DNA from: Leifsonia shinshuensis
GTDB lineage: Bacteria > Actinomycetota > Actinomycetes > Actinomycetales > Microbacteriaceae
Length of the DNA stretch: 64,000 bases
Direction: 5' to 3'
NCBI RefSeq assembly: GCF_022606355.1
Contig: NZ_JAHHZQ010000002.1
Span: 310,001 to 374,000 of the forward strand
Positions 54,176-62,546 of the stretch are shown here, one piece after another; the stretch's first letter is position 1, and each line of letters opens with the position of its first letter. The notes below the pieces were generated by a model. The model ran no database searches and was not told the origin of the DNA. It was given only the letters and a program-made list of their open reading frames with translations. The translations under genes and the position numbers were made by a program.

Positions 54176-55702
54176 ATGACATCGGCGACAGCGACGACGC
54201 CGAAGGCGTCGACCACGAAGAAGCCGGGGAACGCCCGGGTCCGCGTGCAACAGTTCGGGACGTTCCTCTCCAACATGGTGATGCCGAACATTCCGGCCTT
54301 CATCGCCTGGGGCATCATCACGGCGCTGTTCATCCCGGAAGGCCCGTTCCCGAACAAGGCCATCGGCGGACTCGTCTCGCCGATGATCACCTACCTCCTG
54401 CCGCTCCTGCTGGCGAACACGGGTGGTCGCATCGTCTACGGCGTGCGCGGCGGCGTCGTCGGAACCATTGCGGCGATGGGCGTCATCGTCGGCTCCGACA
54501 TCCCGATGTTCATCGGCGCGATGATCATGGGCCCGCTCGGCGGCTACCTGATGAAGCTGGTCGACAAGATCTGGGAGGGGAAGATCAAGGCGGGCTTCGA
54601 GATGCTCGTCAACAACTTCTCCGCCGGCATCCTCGGCTTCCTTCTCGCGATCGGCGGCTTCTTCGGAATCGCCCCACTGGTTCAAGGCCTGAGCAAGGCG
54701 CTCGAGGCCGGCGTCGACTGGCTGGTGTCAGTACATCTGCTCCCGCTCGTCAGCATCCTGGTCGAACCCGGCAAGGTGCTGTTCCTCAACAATGCGATCA
54801 ACCACGGCGTGTTCACACCGATCGGAACGCTCGAGGCGAACGGCCCGACCCACAAGTCGATCCTCTTCCTGATCGAGACGAACCCGGGTCCCGGCGCCGG
54901 CATCCTTCTCGCCTACGCGATCTTCGGGCTCGGCATCGCTCGCGCGAGCGCACCCGGGGCTTTCGTCATCCAGTTCTTCGGCGGCATCCACGAGATCTAC
55001 TTCCCCTACGTGCTGATGAAGCCCATCCTGATCATCGGCGCCGTGCTGGGCGGGATGACCGGCGTGGCGGTGAACGTCGCGTTCCAGACGGGGCTGCGTG
55101 CGCCGGCAGCGCCCGGCTCGGTGTTCGCGATCTTCGCGCAAGCGCCCGTTTCGAGCATGCTGGGCATCGCGTTGGCGATCATCGCGGCCGCGGCCGTCTC
55201 GTTCACCTTCACCGCGCTGGTTCTGCGGGCCACGCGCAAACGCGACCTCGCGGCCGGGAACGCCGGCGACCTGTCGGCCGCCGTGGCCCAGACCGAGGCC
55301 AACAAGGGCAAGTCGTCCTCGGTGCTCGACGGTCTCGTCGCCGAGGGCGAGCACGACACGGGCGACGCCCAGGGTGACGCCACCGATCGGCTGGTGCGCA
55401 ACATCGTGTTCGCGTGCGACGCTGGGATGGGCTCGAGCGCGATGGGCGCGTCCGTGCTCCGGAACAAGTTCAAGAAGGCCGGCGTGGAGGGGGTCACCGT
55501 GACGAACCAGGCCATCGCGAATCTCGACGGTACAGCCGACCTCGTCATCACCCAGCAGCAGCTCACCGACCGCGCCAAGGGGCAGTCGCCGAACTCGCTG
55601 CACGTGTCCGTCGACAACTTCATGAACAGCCCGAAGTACGACGAGGTCGTCGACCTGGTCGCCAAGCAGAACCAGAACACAACGGAGGACGCCAGCAGAT
55701 GA
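54176..55702 (+). CDS. mtlA: Mannitol-specific PTS transporter EIICB
   Basis: Imports mannitol with phosphorylation to mannitol 1-phosphate. In the 508-residue protein residues about 20-350 form the IIC membrane domain with FLSNMVMPNIPAFIAWGIIT, NNFSAGILGFLLAIGG, LFLNNAINHGVFTPIG and the GGIHEIYFPYVLMKPILI substrate motif (GIxE type). The IIB domain follows: RNIVFACDAGMGSSAMGASV with the phospho-Cys at about residue 414. There is no fused IIA; that is the next gene. Preceded by AACGAGG. Confidence 0.94.
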   Translation: MTSATATTPKASTTKKPGNARVRVQQFGTFLSNMVMPNIPAFIAWGIITALFIPEGPFPNKAIGGLVSPMITYLLPLLLANTGGRIVYGVRGGVVGTIAAMGVIVGSDIPMFIGAMIMGPLGGYLMKLVDKIWEGKIKAGFEMLVNNFSAGILGFLLAIGGFFGIAPLVQGLSKALEAGVDWLVSVHLLPLVSILVEPGKVLFLNNAINHGVFTPIGTLEANGPTHKSILFLIETNPGPGAGILLAYAIFGLGIARASAPGAFVIQFFGGIHEIYFPYVLMKPILIIGAVLGGMTGVAVNVAFQTGLRAPAAPGSVFAIFAQAPVSSMLGIALAIIAAAAVSFTFTALVLRATRKRDLAAGNAGDLSAAVAQTEANKGKSSSVLDGLVAEGEHDTGDAQGDATDRLVRNIVFACDAGMGSSAMGASVLRNKFKKAGVEGVTVTNQAIANLDGTADLVITQQQLTDRAKGQSPNSLHVSVDNFMNSPKYDEVVDLVAKQNQNTTEDASR

Positions 55703-56136
55703 CCGACACGATTCTCGACCGGGGGGACGTCGTGGCCGCCGGCAGCGCGACCACGCGGGAGGACGCGATCCGCGAGGCCGGTGAGCTGCTGGTGAGGGCG
55801 GGCGCCGTGCAGCCGGGCTACGTCGACTCGATGGCGCAGCGCGAGGCGACCGTGTCCACCTTCATGGGAAACGGGCTCGCCATCCCGCACGGCACCAACG
55901 AGTCCAAGGACGAGATCGTGCGGTCGGCGCTCTCCTTCGTCCGCTACCCCTCGCCGCTCGACTGGGGCGGCGAGGAGGTGCGGTTCGTCGTGGGCATCGC
56001 CGGACGGAACAACGAGCACCTCGACATCCTGAGCAAGATCGCGATCCTCTTCTCGGAGGAGGACGACGTTCAGAAGCTCATCGACGCCCCGGACGCGGAC
56101 GCTCTGTTCGCCCTCCTCGGCGACGTCAACGAGTAG
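55699..56136 (+). CDS. mtlF: Mannitol-specific PTS EIIA component
   Basis: A 145-residue phosphotransfer protein between HPr and MtlA. The active His64 is in FMGNGLAIPHGTNESKDEIV, and FVVGIAGRNNEHLDILSKIA is the second family motif. It overlaps the mtlA stop (ATGA), so IICB and IIA are made together. Followed 12 bases later by mtlD. Confidence 0.93.
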   Translation: MTDTILDRGDVVAAGSATTREDAIREAGELLVRAGAVQPGYVDSMAQREATVSTFMGNGLAIPHGTNESKDEIVRSALSFVRYPSPLDWGGEEVRFVVGIAGRNNEHLDILSKIAILFSEEDDVQKLIDAPDADALFALLGDVNE

Positions 56137-56148
56137 ACGGAGGCGCGA

Positions 56149-57300
56149 ATGAAGGCCGTCCATTTCGGGGCAGGCAACATCGGGCGCGGTTTCGTGGGGC
56201 TCCTGCTCCACGAAGCCGGGTACGAGGTGGTGTTCGCCGACGTGAACGCGGAGCTGATCGACGCCCTCGCGGCGGCCGACTCCTACGACGTGCACCTGGT
56301 CGGCGACGAGTCGGAGACGAAGACCGTCACCGGTTTCCGCGCGATCAACAGCGCGACCGACGAGGATGCGCTGGTCGCCGAGATCGCGACCGCCGACGTG
56401 GTCACGACCGCCGTCGGCCCGCGCATCCTGCGTTTCGTGGCTCCTGTGATCGCGCGGGGCCTGGCGGCCCGTGCGTCGGACGCGCCGCGCCTGGCGGTGA
56501 TGGCGTGCGAGAACGCGATCGGCGCGACCGACCTGCTCGCCGCCGAGCTGATGGACGGCTTGCCGGACGACGACACCCGCGACGAGCTGGCTCCCCGAGC
56601 CGTGTTCGCCAACACGGCGGTCGACCGCATCGTGCCCGCCCAGGCGCCGGACGCGGGCATCGACGTGACGGTGGAGACCTTCTACGAGTGGGTCGTCGAC
56701 CGGAGCGCGTTCAACGGGAACGTGCCGGTGATCCCCGGCGCGCACTTCGTCGACTCGCTCGGCCCGTACATCGAGCGCAAGCTGTTCACGGTGAACACCG
56801 GGCACGCGACGGTGGCGTACACCGGGTTCCTCGCCGGCGCGACGACGATCAGCGAGGCCATCGGGATCCCGACGGTGCTGACGGCCGCAGAGGCCGCGCT
56901 CGCGGAGACCTCGGCTGCGCTCAGCGCCAAGCACGGGCTCGACCCGGAGGAGCTGGCGGCGTACCGGGCCAGGATCCTGAACCGCTTCCGCAATCCCTAC
57001 CTCGTCGACGAGGTCACCCGGGTCGGCCGCGAACCGCTGCGCAAGCTCGGCCGCAACGACCGGTTCATCGGGCCGGCCGCCGACTACGTGCAGTTCGTCG
57101 GCGGCGTGCCGGAGGCCCTGCTCGCGGCCGTGGGCGCCGCACTGCGTTTCGACGTGCCGGAGGATTCGCAGAGCTTCGAGCTGCAGCAGCTGCTCCAGCG
57201 CGCGGCGGCTGAGGACATCGTCGACGACGTCATGGGCGTTCAGGCGGGCGAGGAGCTCTTCGGGCCGTTGGTGGAGGTCGTGCGCGCCGCGCAGGGCTGA
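56149..57300 (+). CDS. mtlD: Mannitol-1-phosphate 5-dehydrogenase
   Basis: Oxidises mannitol 1-phosphate to fructose 6-phosphate with NAD+, linking the PTS to glycolysis. The 383-residue enzyme has the N-terminal Rossmann motif [55 protein letters not shown] and the catalytic-helix region [20 protein letters not shown] with the conserved Lys and His. GAGGCG lies 5 bases before the ATG. Last gene of the mannitol operon. Confidence 0.95.
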   Translation: MKAVHFGAGNIGRGFVGLLLHEAGYEVVFADVNAELIDALAAADSYDVHLVGDESETKTVTGFRAINSATDEDALVAEIATADVVTTAVGPRILRFVAPVIARGLAARASDAPRLAVMACENAIGATDLLAAELMDGLPDDDTRDELAPRAVFANTAVDRIVPAQAPDAGIDVTVETFYEWVVDRSAFNGNVPVIPGAHFVDSLGPYIERKLFTVNTGHATVAYTGFLAGATTISEAIGIPTVLTAAEAALAETSAALSAKHGLDPEELAAYRARILNRFRNPYLVDEVTRVGREPLRKLGRNDRFIGPAADYVQFVGGVPEALLAAVGAALRFDVPEDSQSFELQQLLQRAAAEDIVDDVMGVQAGEELFGPLVEVVRAAQG

Positions 57301-57327
57301 GGCGCGGTTGCGCGGGCGGCGAAGCCG

Positions 57328-57903
57328 CTAGCGCGGGACGATCGTGGCCGTCGGGTCGAGACACCAGTCGAGAACCGACGGCCACTCGCCGTATCCGGCT
57401 GCGACGGTGAGATGGCCGCCGTCCGGGATCGTGGTCAGCGGGATGCCGAGCGGCTCGGCGAAGACCGCCTCCGCCCCTTCCGGGCAGCACGGGTCGGCGT
57501 CCGAGGCGACGATACGCGTCGCGGCGGCCGGGCGGCTGGGCCGCAGCTCGGCGAACGCCGCGACCTCCGGGTTGCCGCGCAGGAAACCGGGCGAGGGCGG
57601 GGAGACCAGGAGCACCCGGTCGACGACCGACCCGGCGCCGGAGTCGTCCGGCCGCGCGCCCAGCCAGAGCGCGGCACCCAGGCTGTGCGCGATGACCGTG
57701 ACGCGCGCACCGTCGGCGGACGCTTCGTCCAGCGCCGCCGCGGCGGCCTGCCGCCACGCCTCCACGTCGGGATCGGCCGCATCGGGCAGCTGCGGGTACT
57801 CCACGCGCTCGCCGGCCCGCCGGAGGGCCGAGGCCAGCTCGTGCTGCCAGTGCCCGGGCGGGCGGAAGTTGTCCCAGCCGTGCAGGATCAGGAACGCGCG
57901 CAT
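57328..57903 (-). CDS. RBBP9/YdeN family alpha/beta hydrolase
   Basis: A 191-residue serine hydrolase. FLILHGWDNFRPPGHWQHEL opens the fold, VIAHSLGAALWLGA holds the nucleophile Ser (about residue 75), VASDADPCCP the Asp and IPDGGHLTVAAGYGEWP the His. Substrate unknown. Its start overlaps the end of the deacylase gene by 16 bases, so it is the last member of that operon. A deacylation or lactone-opening role beside the deacylase is possible. Confidence 0.83.
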   Translation of the reverse strand: MRAFLILHGWDNFRPPGHWQHELASALRRAGERVEYPQLPDAADPDVEAWRQAAAAALDEASADGARVTVIAHSLGAALWLGARPDDSGAGSVVDRVLLVSPPSPGFLRGNPEVAAFAELRPSRPAAATRIVASDADPCCPEGAEAVFAEPLGIPLTTIPDGGHLTVAAGYGEWPSVLDWCLDPTATIVPR

Positions 57904-59504
57904 GCTGCCGAGCGTAGTGCCCTCCCGGGCACGTCCCCGGTGCGCTCGCCCTCCTCCACGACGGGGGTCCCCGCGACCAGCACCCACGGGATGCCCGCGG
58001 CCTGGCGCCGCGGCTCGGCGAAGGTCGCGCGGTCGGCGACGGTCTGCGGGTCGAACAGTACGAGGTCGGCGACGGCGCCCGGCGCGATCCGCCCGCGGTC
58101 GGTGAGGCCGAGACGATCGGCCGGCCGGCGGGACAGGTGGACGATCGCGTCCTCCAGCGTGAGCACTCCCTCCTCGCGGACGTAGTGGCCGAGGTAGCGC
58201 GGGAAGGTCCCCCACGCGCGCGGGTGCGGCTTCGCGCCGACGAGGATGCCGTCGCTGCCGCCGGTGTGCCGCCGGTGCCGCATCATCGTGCGGACGTTCT
58301 CCTCGTCGCCCACGTGCTGGAGGATGCCGGTGCCGAGCCGGTCGGCGATCAGGAGGTCGACCGCCACCTCCGACGCTGGCTCGCCCACGGCGGCGGCGAG
58401 CTCCGCGACGGTGCGTCCGACACGGTCGCTCAGGGCGGCGTCGCGCACGCCGGAGATCTCCACAGCGCCCCAGTCCACAGGCACGCCGTGGGCGCCGTCG
58501 CTGCCGACGACATCCAGCTCGTGGATGATCCGCGCCCGCGCTGCGGGGTCGCGGAGGCGGGCGAGGGTCGACTCCGGGCCTCCCGCCGCCGCCCAGCCCG
58601 GCAGGAGAGCCGCGAGGGTGGTCGATCCGGGCAGGTACGGATAGGTGTCGAGGGTGATGTCGTCGCCGCGGGCCAGCGCATCGTCGATCAGCGCGACCAA
58701 TTCGGCGGCACGACCGCGGTTCACGGCGAAGTTCATGGTCGCGTGAGTGAGATGCAGAGCGCAGCCGGCGCGACGGGCGATCTCGATCATCTCGGCGTAG
58801 CCGGCGAGGGCTCCCGCCCCGTACGAGCGTTGATGCGGCGCGAAGTAGCCGCCGTGCGCCGCGACGATCTCGCAGAGCGCCACCAGCTCGCCGGTGTCCG
58901 CGAACATGCCGGGGGCGTAGGTGAGGCCGGTGGACAGGCCGAACGCGCCGTCTCGCATCCCGCGCTCGACCTCGGCACGCATCGCAGCGAGCTCGAGCGT
59001 GGTCGCCGGTCGATCGTCAGCGCCGACGACGTTGAGACGGATCGTCCCGTGCGGGAGGAGCACGGCGACGTTCGCCGCACTGCCCCGGCGGTCGACCTCG
59101 GCGAGGTATCCGGCGATATCCGGCCAGCCGGCACCTCCTGCCGGGCCGTTCCAGCCGGCGAGCTGCTCGCGGAGAACCTCCAGCGTCGCCTCGGTGGCCG
59201 GCGCGTACGAGAGGCCGTCCTGTCCCACGACCTGCGCCGTCACACCCTGGCTCACCGCCGCGAGGTTCTGCGGGTCGTCGAGAACCGCGAGGTCGGCGTG
59301 CGCGTGCATGTCGATGAAGCCGGGTGCCACGGCGAGGCCGTTCGCGTCGATCACGCGGGCGGAAGAGGGCGCGATGCGCTCCCCGACCCCGACGATGCGT
59401 CCGGCGTCGACGAGCACATCGCCGTTCCGGGCGGGCCGGCCGCTGCCGTCGACGATCGTCCCGCCACGGATCAGGAGGGCGCCGACCGGGGCGCCGCTGC
59501 TCAT
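57888..59504 (-). CDS. N-acyl-D-amino acid deacylase family amidohydrolase
   Basis: A 538-residue metal-dependent amidohydrolase. LLIRGGTIVDGSGRPARNGD (about residue 10) begins the outer beta domain. GFIDMHAHADLAV gives metal ligands His67 and His69. The sequence VVGQDGLSYAP stands where D-aminoacylases have GNCGFS, so the metal-bridging Cys is Asp96 here. FGLSTGLTYAPGMFADTGEL, HLTHATMNFAVNRGRA and a C-terminal GGSDGILVG, HPRAWGTFPRYLG complete the pattern. It should remove an acyl group from a D-configured amino acid. With its neighbours the best substrate guess is N-acetyl-D-glucosaminate. It overlaps the aldolase gene (ATGA). Confidence 0.85.
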   Translation of the reverse strand: MSSGAPVGALLIRGGTIVDGSGRPARNGDVLVDAGRIVGVGERIAPSSARVIDANGLAVAPGFIDMHAHADLAVLDDPQNLAAVSQGVTAQVVGQDGLSYAPATEATLEVLREQLAGWNGPAGGAGWPDIAGYLAEVDRRGSAANVAVLLPHGTIRLNVVGADDRPATTLELAAMRAEVERGMRDGAFGLSTGLTYAPGMFADTGELVALCEIVAAHGGYFAPHQRSYGAGALAGYAEMIEIARRAGCALHLTHATMNFAVNRGRAAELVALIDDALARGDDITLDTYPYLPGSTTLAALLPGWAAAGGPESTLARLRDPAARARIIHELDVVGSDGAHGVPVDWGAVEISGVRDAALSDRVGRTVAELAAAVGEPASEVAVDLLIADRLGTGILQHVGDEENVRTMMRHRRHTGGSDGILVGAKPHPRAWGTFPRYLGHYVREEGVLTLEDAIVHLSRRPADRLGLTDRGRIAPGAVADLVLFDPQTVADRATFAEPRRQAAGIPWVLVAGTPVVEEGERTGDVPGRALRSAACARS

Positions 59505-60121
59505 GCGGTCGCGGCCCTGGCGAACGCGCGCGCCCGCTCGGTCACCGCCTCCCAGGCCGCCGCCTCGATGTCGTTCGCGCTGACCACACTCGATCCAGCT
59601 GTGACCGCGAGGGCTCCCGCGGCCGTCCACTCGGCGGCGTTGTCGGCGTGGAGGCCGCCGGACGGCACGAACGGCACGTCGGGGAACGGGCCGCGCAGAT
59701 CCTTCAGGTGCCCGGGTCCGACGGTGGAGGCCGGGAAGATCTTCACCGCGGCCGAGCCGAGCTCGACGGCGCGCATGACCTCGGTCGGGCTGAGCGCGCC
59801 CAGCATGATCGGCACTCCCGCGTCGCGGGCGACGGCGGCGGCACCCTCACTGATGCCGGGAGTGACCAGGAAGCGCGCGCCGGCGGCGATGGCCGCCTCC
59901 GCCGTGCGGGCGTCGGTGACGGTGCCCGCCCCGACGAGCGCACCGTGCGGCTCGGCCGCTGCCGCCGCGATCACCGCCTCCACCCCTGGCGTGGTGAACG
60001 TGAACTCGACCGTGCGGATGCCCCCGGCCGCGAGAGCCCGGCACAGTGCGGCGGGGTCGTCGATGCGCGGCGCGCGGACGACGGCGAGTGCCCGGTCGGC
60101 GGTGAGGGTCTCGATCAGCAT
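59501..60121 (-). CDS. eda: 2-keto-3-deoxy-6-phosphogluconate (KDPG) aldolase family
   Basis: Splits KDPG to pyruvate and glyceraldehyde 3-phosphate (or 4-hydroxy-2-oxoglutarate to pyruvate and glyoxylate). The 206-residue class I aldolase has VRAPRIDDPAALCRALAAGG, the active Glu39 in VEFTFTTPGVEAV, GAGTVTDARTAEAAIAAGAR and the Schiff-base Lys127 in AAVKIFPASTVGPGHLKDLR. FVPSGGLHADNAAEWTAAGA binds phosphate. A strong AGGAGA ribosome site precedes the ATG. It lies between the deacylase and the PLP enzyme in one minus-strand operon, making it the last step of the proposed pathway. Confidence 0.9.
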   Translation of the reverse strand: MLIETLTADRALAVVRAPRIDDPAALCRALAAGGIRTVEFTFTTPGVEAVIAAAAAEPHGALVGAGTVTDARTAEAAIAAGARFLVTPGISEGAAAVARDAGVPIMLGALSPTEVMRAVELGSAAVKIFPASTVGPGHLKDLRGPFPDVPFVPSGGLHADNAAEWTAAGALAVTAGSSVVSANDIEAAAWEAVTERARAFARAATA

Positions 60122-60173
60122 GGGTCTCCTGTCAGCGGGCGGCTCAGCGGTGCGCGCATCATCCGAACGTCGT

Positions 60174-61424
60174 TCATCCGAAGGTCGTGTCCAGCAGTCC
60201 GACCACGCGCGGTTCGGGCGCGAGGGCGTCGTCGACCACGGCGAGCGCCCGCCACTTGTCGAACGTGGTGCACGGGTGCGAGAGCCCGAAGCGGATGACG
60301 TCACCGACGTCGACAGCGGCGTCGCGCGGCACGCGCACGAAGGCGTGCTGATCGTTGAGCGCCGTTGTGACGGCCCCGTCCAGCGGGACGGCGACCGGGG
60401 AATCCAGGCGCCGGATCGCTTGCGGCACGGGCAGCCCTTCGTCGTACGGCAGGTCGCGCTTGCCGGCGTCGACCAGCACCAGCCCAGGCTCGGGGCGGGA
60501 GACGACGGTCGCCCACCCGTGGATGGCCGACCGGAACTCCCGACCCGACCCGGTGCGGCGCAGTGGCGTGATCGAGCGGTAGTAGCCGTCGTCGTGGGTG
60601 ACATACGCGCCGGAGCGCAACAGCACCTCGACCCGCCGGCCGCGTCGGCCGTCGAGGTCGCGGCGCGGCGCGAGGGCGTCGGCGACCTGGTCGAAGTAGG
60701 CGCTCCCGCCGGCCGTGAGGATCACCGTCCCGTCCGGCGGATAGAGACCGGCGGCCTCGATGGCGTCGTGCAGCGCCAGAAGCTCGTCGAGGTAGGCCTG
60801 GACGCGCGCGAGCGACTCCGGCGAGGCGTCGTGCGCGAGCGCCCCCTCATAGCCGGCGACGCCCGCGAGCCGGAGGCTCGGTGACGCGGCGACGGCGGTC
60901 GCGACGGCCAGCGCCGCTTGCTCTCCGCGCGCGCCCGTGCGTCCTCCCGCGCCGCCGAGCTCGACGAGCACGTCGAGCGGCGCAGCGGCGTCGACCCCGC
61001 TCAGCGCCCGGGTCATGATGTCGACGGCGCGGGTGGAGTCCGCCCACACGGTCAGGCGGTCGGCATCGGCGGCGAGCGCGCGCAGGGCGGCCGGCTGCAC
61101 GAGCGCGTTGGCCAGCAGCACCCGCGGGACACCCCAGCCGAGCGCGACGGACGCCTGCCACGGCGTCGCCACCGTGATTCCCCACGCCCCCGCGTCGAGC
61201 TGGCGATTCCAGAGCTCGCGACTCATGGTCGTCTTGCCGTGCGGTGCGATGCCCACGCCGGCCTCCCGGCACCACTCGGCCATCGTCGCGAGGTTGTGTG
61301 CGACGGCCGACTCGCTGAGGGTCACGATCGGAGTGGGGAAGTCCTGGAGGAGCGGGCGAGTGCTCGGAAGCTCGGCCAGGTCGGCGGCCGTGACGCCGAG
61401 CGGCGCGGCCTTGTACTGCTCCAT
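60174..61424 (-). CDS. D-serine dehydratase-like PLP enzyme (amino acid deaminase)
   Basis: A 416-residue fold-type III PLP enzyme (alanine racemase-like N-terminal barrel). The PLP lysine is Lys64 in GIAPHGKTTMSREL. AGVAGYEGALAH and LTAGGSAYFDQVADAL follow, and the C-terminal zinc pair His-x-Cys is present in GLSHPCTTFDKWRAL, as in eukaryotic-type D-serine dehydratases. The family includes D-threonine aldolases and D-glucosaminate dehydratase. Gene context (KDG kinase, KDPG aldolase) favours ammonia elimination from D-glucosaminate to 2-keto-3-deoxygluconate. AGGAGG precedes the ATG. It is divergent from the kinase gene. Confidence 0.85.
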   Translation of the reverse strand: MEQYKAAPLGVTAADLAELPSTRPLLQDFPTPIVTLSESAVAHNLATMAEWCREAGVGIAPHGKTTMSRELWNRQLDAGAWGITVATPWQASVALGWGVPRVLLANALVQPAALRALAADADRLTVWADSTRAVDIMTRALSGVDAAAPLDVLVELGGAGGRTGARGEQAALAVATAVAASPSLRLAGVAGYEGALAHDASPESLARVQAYLDELLALHDAIEAAGLYPPDGTVILTAGGSAYFDQVADALAPRRDLDGRRGRRVEVLLRSGAYVTHDDGYYRSITPLRRTGSGREFRSAIHGWATVVSRPEPGLVLVDAGKRDLPYDEGLPVPQAIRRLDSPVAVPLDGAVTTALNDQHAFVRVPRDAAVDVGDVIRFGLSHPCTTFDKWRALAVVDDALAPEPRVVGLLDTTFG

Positions 61425-61444
61425 CCGACCTCCTGGTTCGTGGT

Positions 61445-61496
61445 GTTGCGCATCATGCAACGCCCGTTGCACAACTGCTGTCCTCTTGTCTAGCAT
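61445..61496. promoter_or_regulatory. Divergent promoter with nested IclR-type operators
   Basis: Nested inverted repeats GTTGC-N7-GCAAC (61445-61461) and TGCAAC-N4-GTTGCA (61456-61471) lie between the PLP enzyme and kinase genes. The second ends in a plus-strand -35 TTGCAC (61467-61472), with -10 TAGCAT (61491-61496) at an 18-bp spacing. The third-next gene encodes an IclR regulator, the natural candidate to bind here and block or activate both directions. Confidence 0.65.
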
Positions 61497-61526
61497 GATC
61501 CCGGACGATCGCGGAAGGGGAAACGG

Positions 61527-62546
61527 ATGGCGGTGCCCGCAACCCTGGTGACCATCGGTGAGGCGATGATCGCGCTGTATCCCGACCACCACCTCCCGCT
61601 GTCGGACGCGCGCAGCTTCGGCTCCGACGTCGGCGGCGCGGAGTTCAACGTGGCGACCTCCCTCGCGCGGCTCGGCCTGCCGACGGCGTGGGTGTCGCGG
61701 CTGGGCGCGGACGGCTTCGGCGACCGCATCCTCGGCAGCGCCCGGGAGGCCGGCGTCGACACTTCCGCCGTCGAGCGCGACCCTGCGCGACCGACAGGCC
61801 TGTATGTGAAAGAGCCGGTGGCCGGACCCGCCGGCGTGCGGACGCGTATGCACTACTACCGCAGCCGGTCGGCGGCGTCGGTGCTCGGGGTCGCGCAGCT
61901 CCGTTCCGAGCCCGCCGCGGCCCTCCTGCGCGGTGCGGCCCTGGTCCACACCTCCGGCATCACGCCCGCGCTCTCGGCGTCCGCGGCAGAAGCAGCCGCG
62001 AACCTGCGCTCTCTCATCGGGCCGGACACGCTCGTCAGCGTCGACCTCAACCTCCGGCCGGCACTCTGGATCGACGGCGACCGTTCCGCGCTCCAAGCGC
62101 TCGTCGGGCAGGCCGACCTCCTGTTCGCCGGGCACGAGGAAACGGAGGCCCAATTCGGCCATTCCGACCCCGCGCGCCTCTTCGCCGACCTCCCCCACCT
62201 CGAGACGCTGGTGCTGAAAGACGAGGAGCGACGAGCTTCCGCGTACCGACGTGACGGAGGCGACACCCATGTTCCGTCCCTCACCGTGGAGGTCGTGGAG
62301 CCGGTGGGCGCGGGCGACGCCTTCGCCGCTGGCTTCCTCGCCGGGCGCGCGGAGGGACGCGACGACAGCACCGCGCTCCGGTTCGGTCACGCACTGGCCG
62401 CACTGACCCTGATCGGACACGGCGACCGCCCGCTGACCGTCCCGACCGAGGGCGAGCGCGATGCGATCGCGGCGGTCGACGACGCGAGCTGGGCCCGGTG
62501 GCGCGTGCACCCCGGCGACATCCCGTGGCACGAGACGACGTCGTGA
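61527..62546 (+). CDS. kdgK: PfkB family carbohydrate kinase, probable 2-keto-3-deoxygluconate kinase
   Basis: ATP-dependent sugar kinase of 339 residues. LVTIGEAMIALYPDHHLPLS opens the fold, VGGAEFNVATSLARLGLPTA is the PfkB N-terminal signature, SVDLNLRPALW the mid segment, and EPVGAGDAFAAGFLAGRAEG carries the anion hole and catalytic Asp (about residue 255). The RMHYYRSRSAAS segment is typical of 2-keto-3-deoxygluconate kinases. It would feed KDPG to the aldolase encoded on the other strand. AAGGGGAAA precedes the ATG. Its stop overlaps the IclR start. Confidence 0.85.
   Translation: MAVPATLVTIGEAMIALYPDHHLPLSDARSFGSDVGGAEFNVATSLARLGLPTAWVSRLGADGFGDRILGSAREAGVDTSAVERDPARPTGLYVKEPVAGPAGVRTRMHYYRSRSAASVLGVAQLRSEPAAALLRGAALVHTSGITPALSASAAEAAANLRSLIGPDTLVSVDLNLRPALWIDGDRSALQALVGQADLLFAGHEETEAQFGHSDPARLFADLPHLETLVLKDEERRASAYRRDGGDTHVPSLTVEVVEPVGAGDAFAAGFLAGRAEGRDDSTALRFGHALAALTLIGHGDRPLTVPTEGERDAIAAVDDASWARWRVHPGDIPWHETTS

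Noticed and set aside
51647-54685. 1012-codon minus-strand frame
   Set aside because: Antisense to ptsH, ptsI and mtlA, all certain genes.
58137-60884. 915-codon plus-strand frame
   Set aside because: Antisense to the deacylase, aldolase and PLP-enzyme genes, which have intact motifs.
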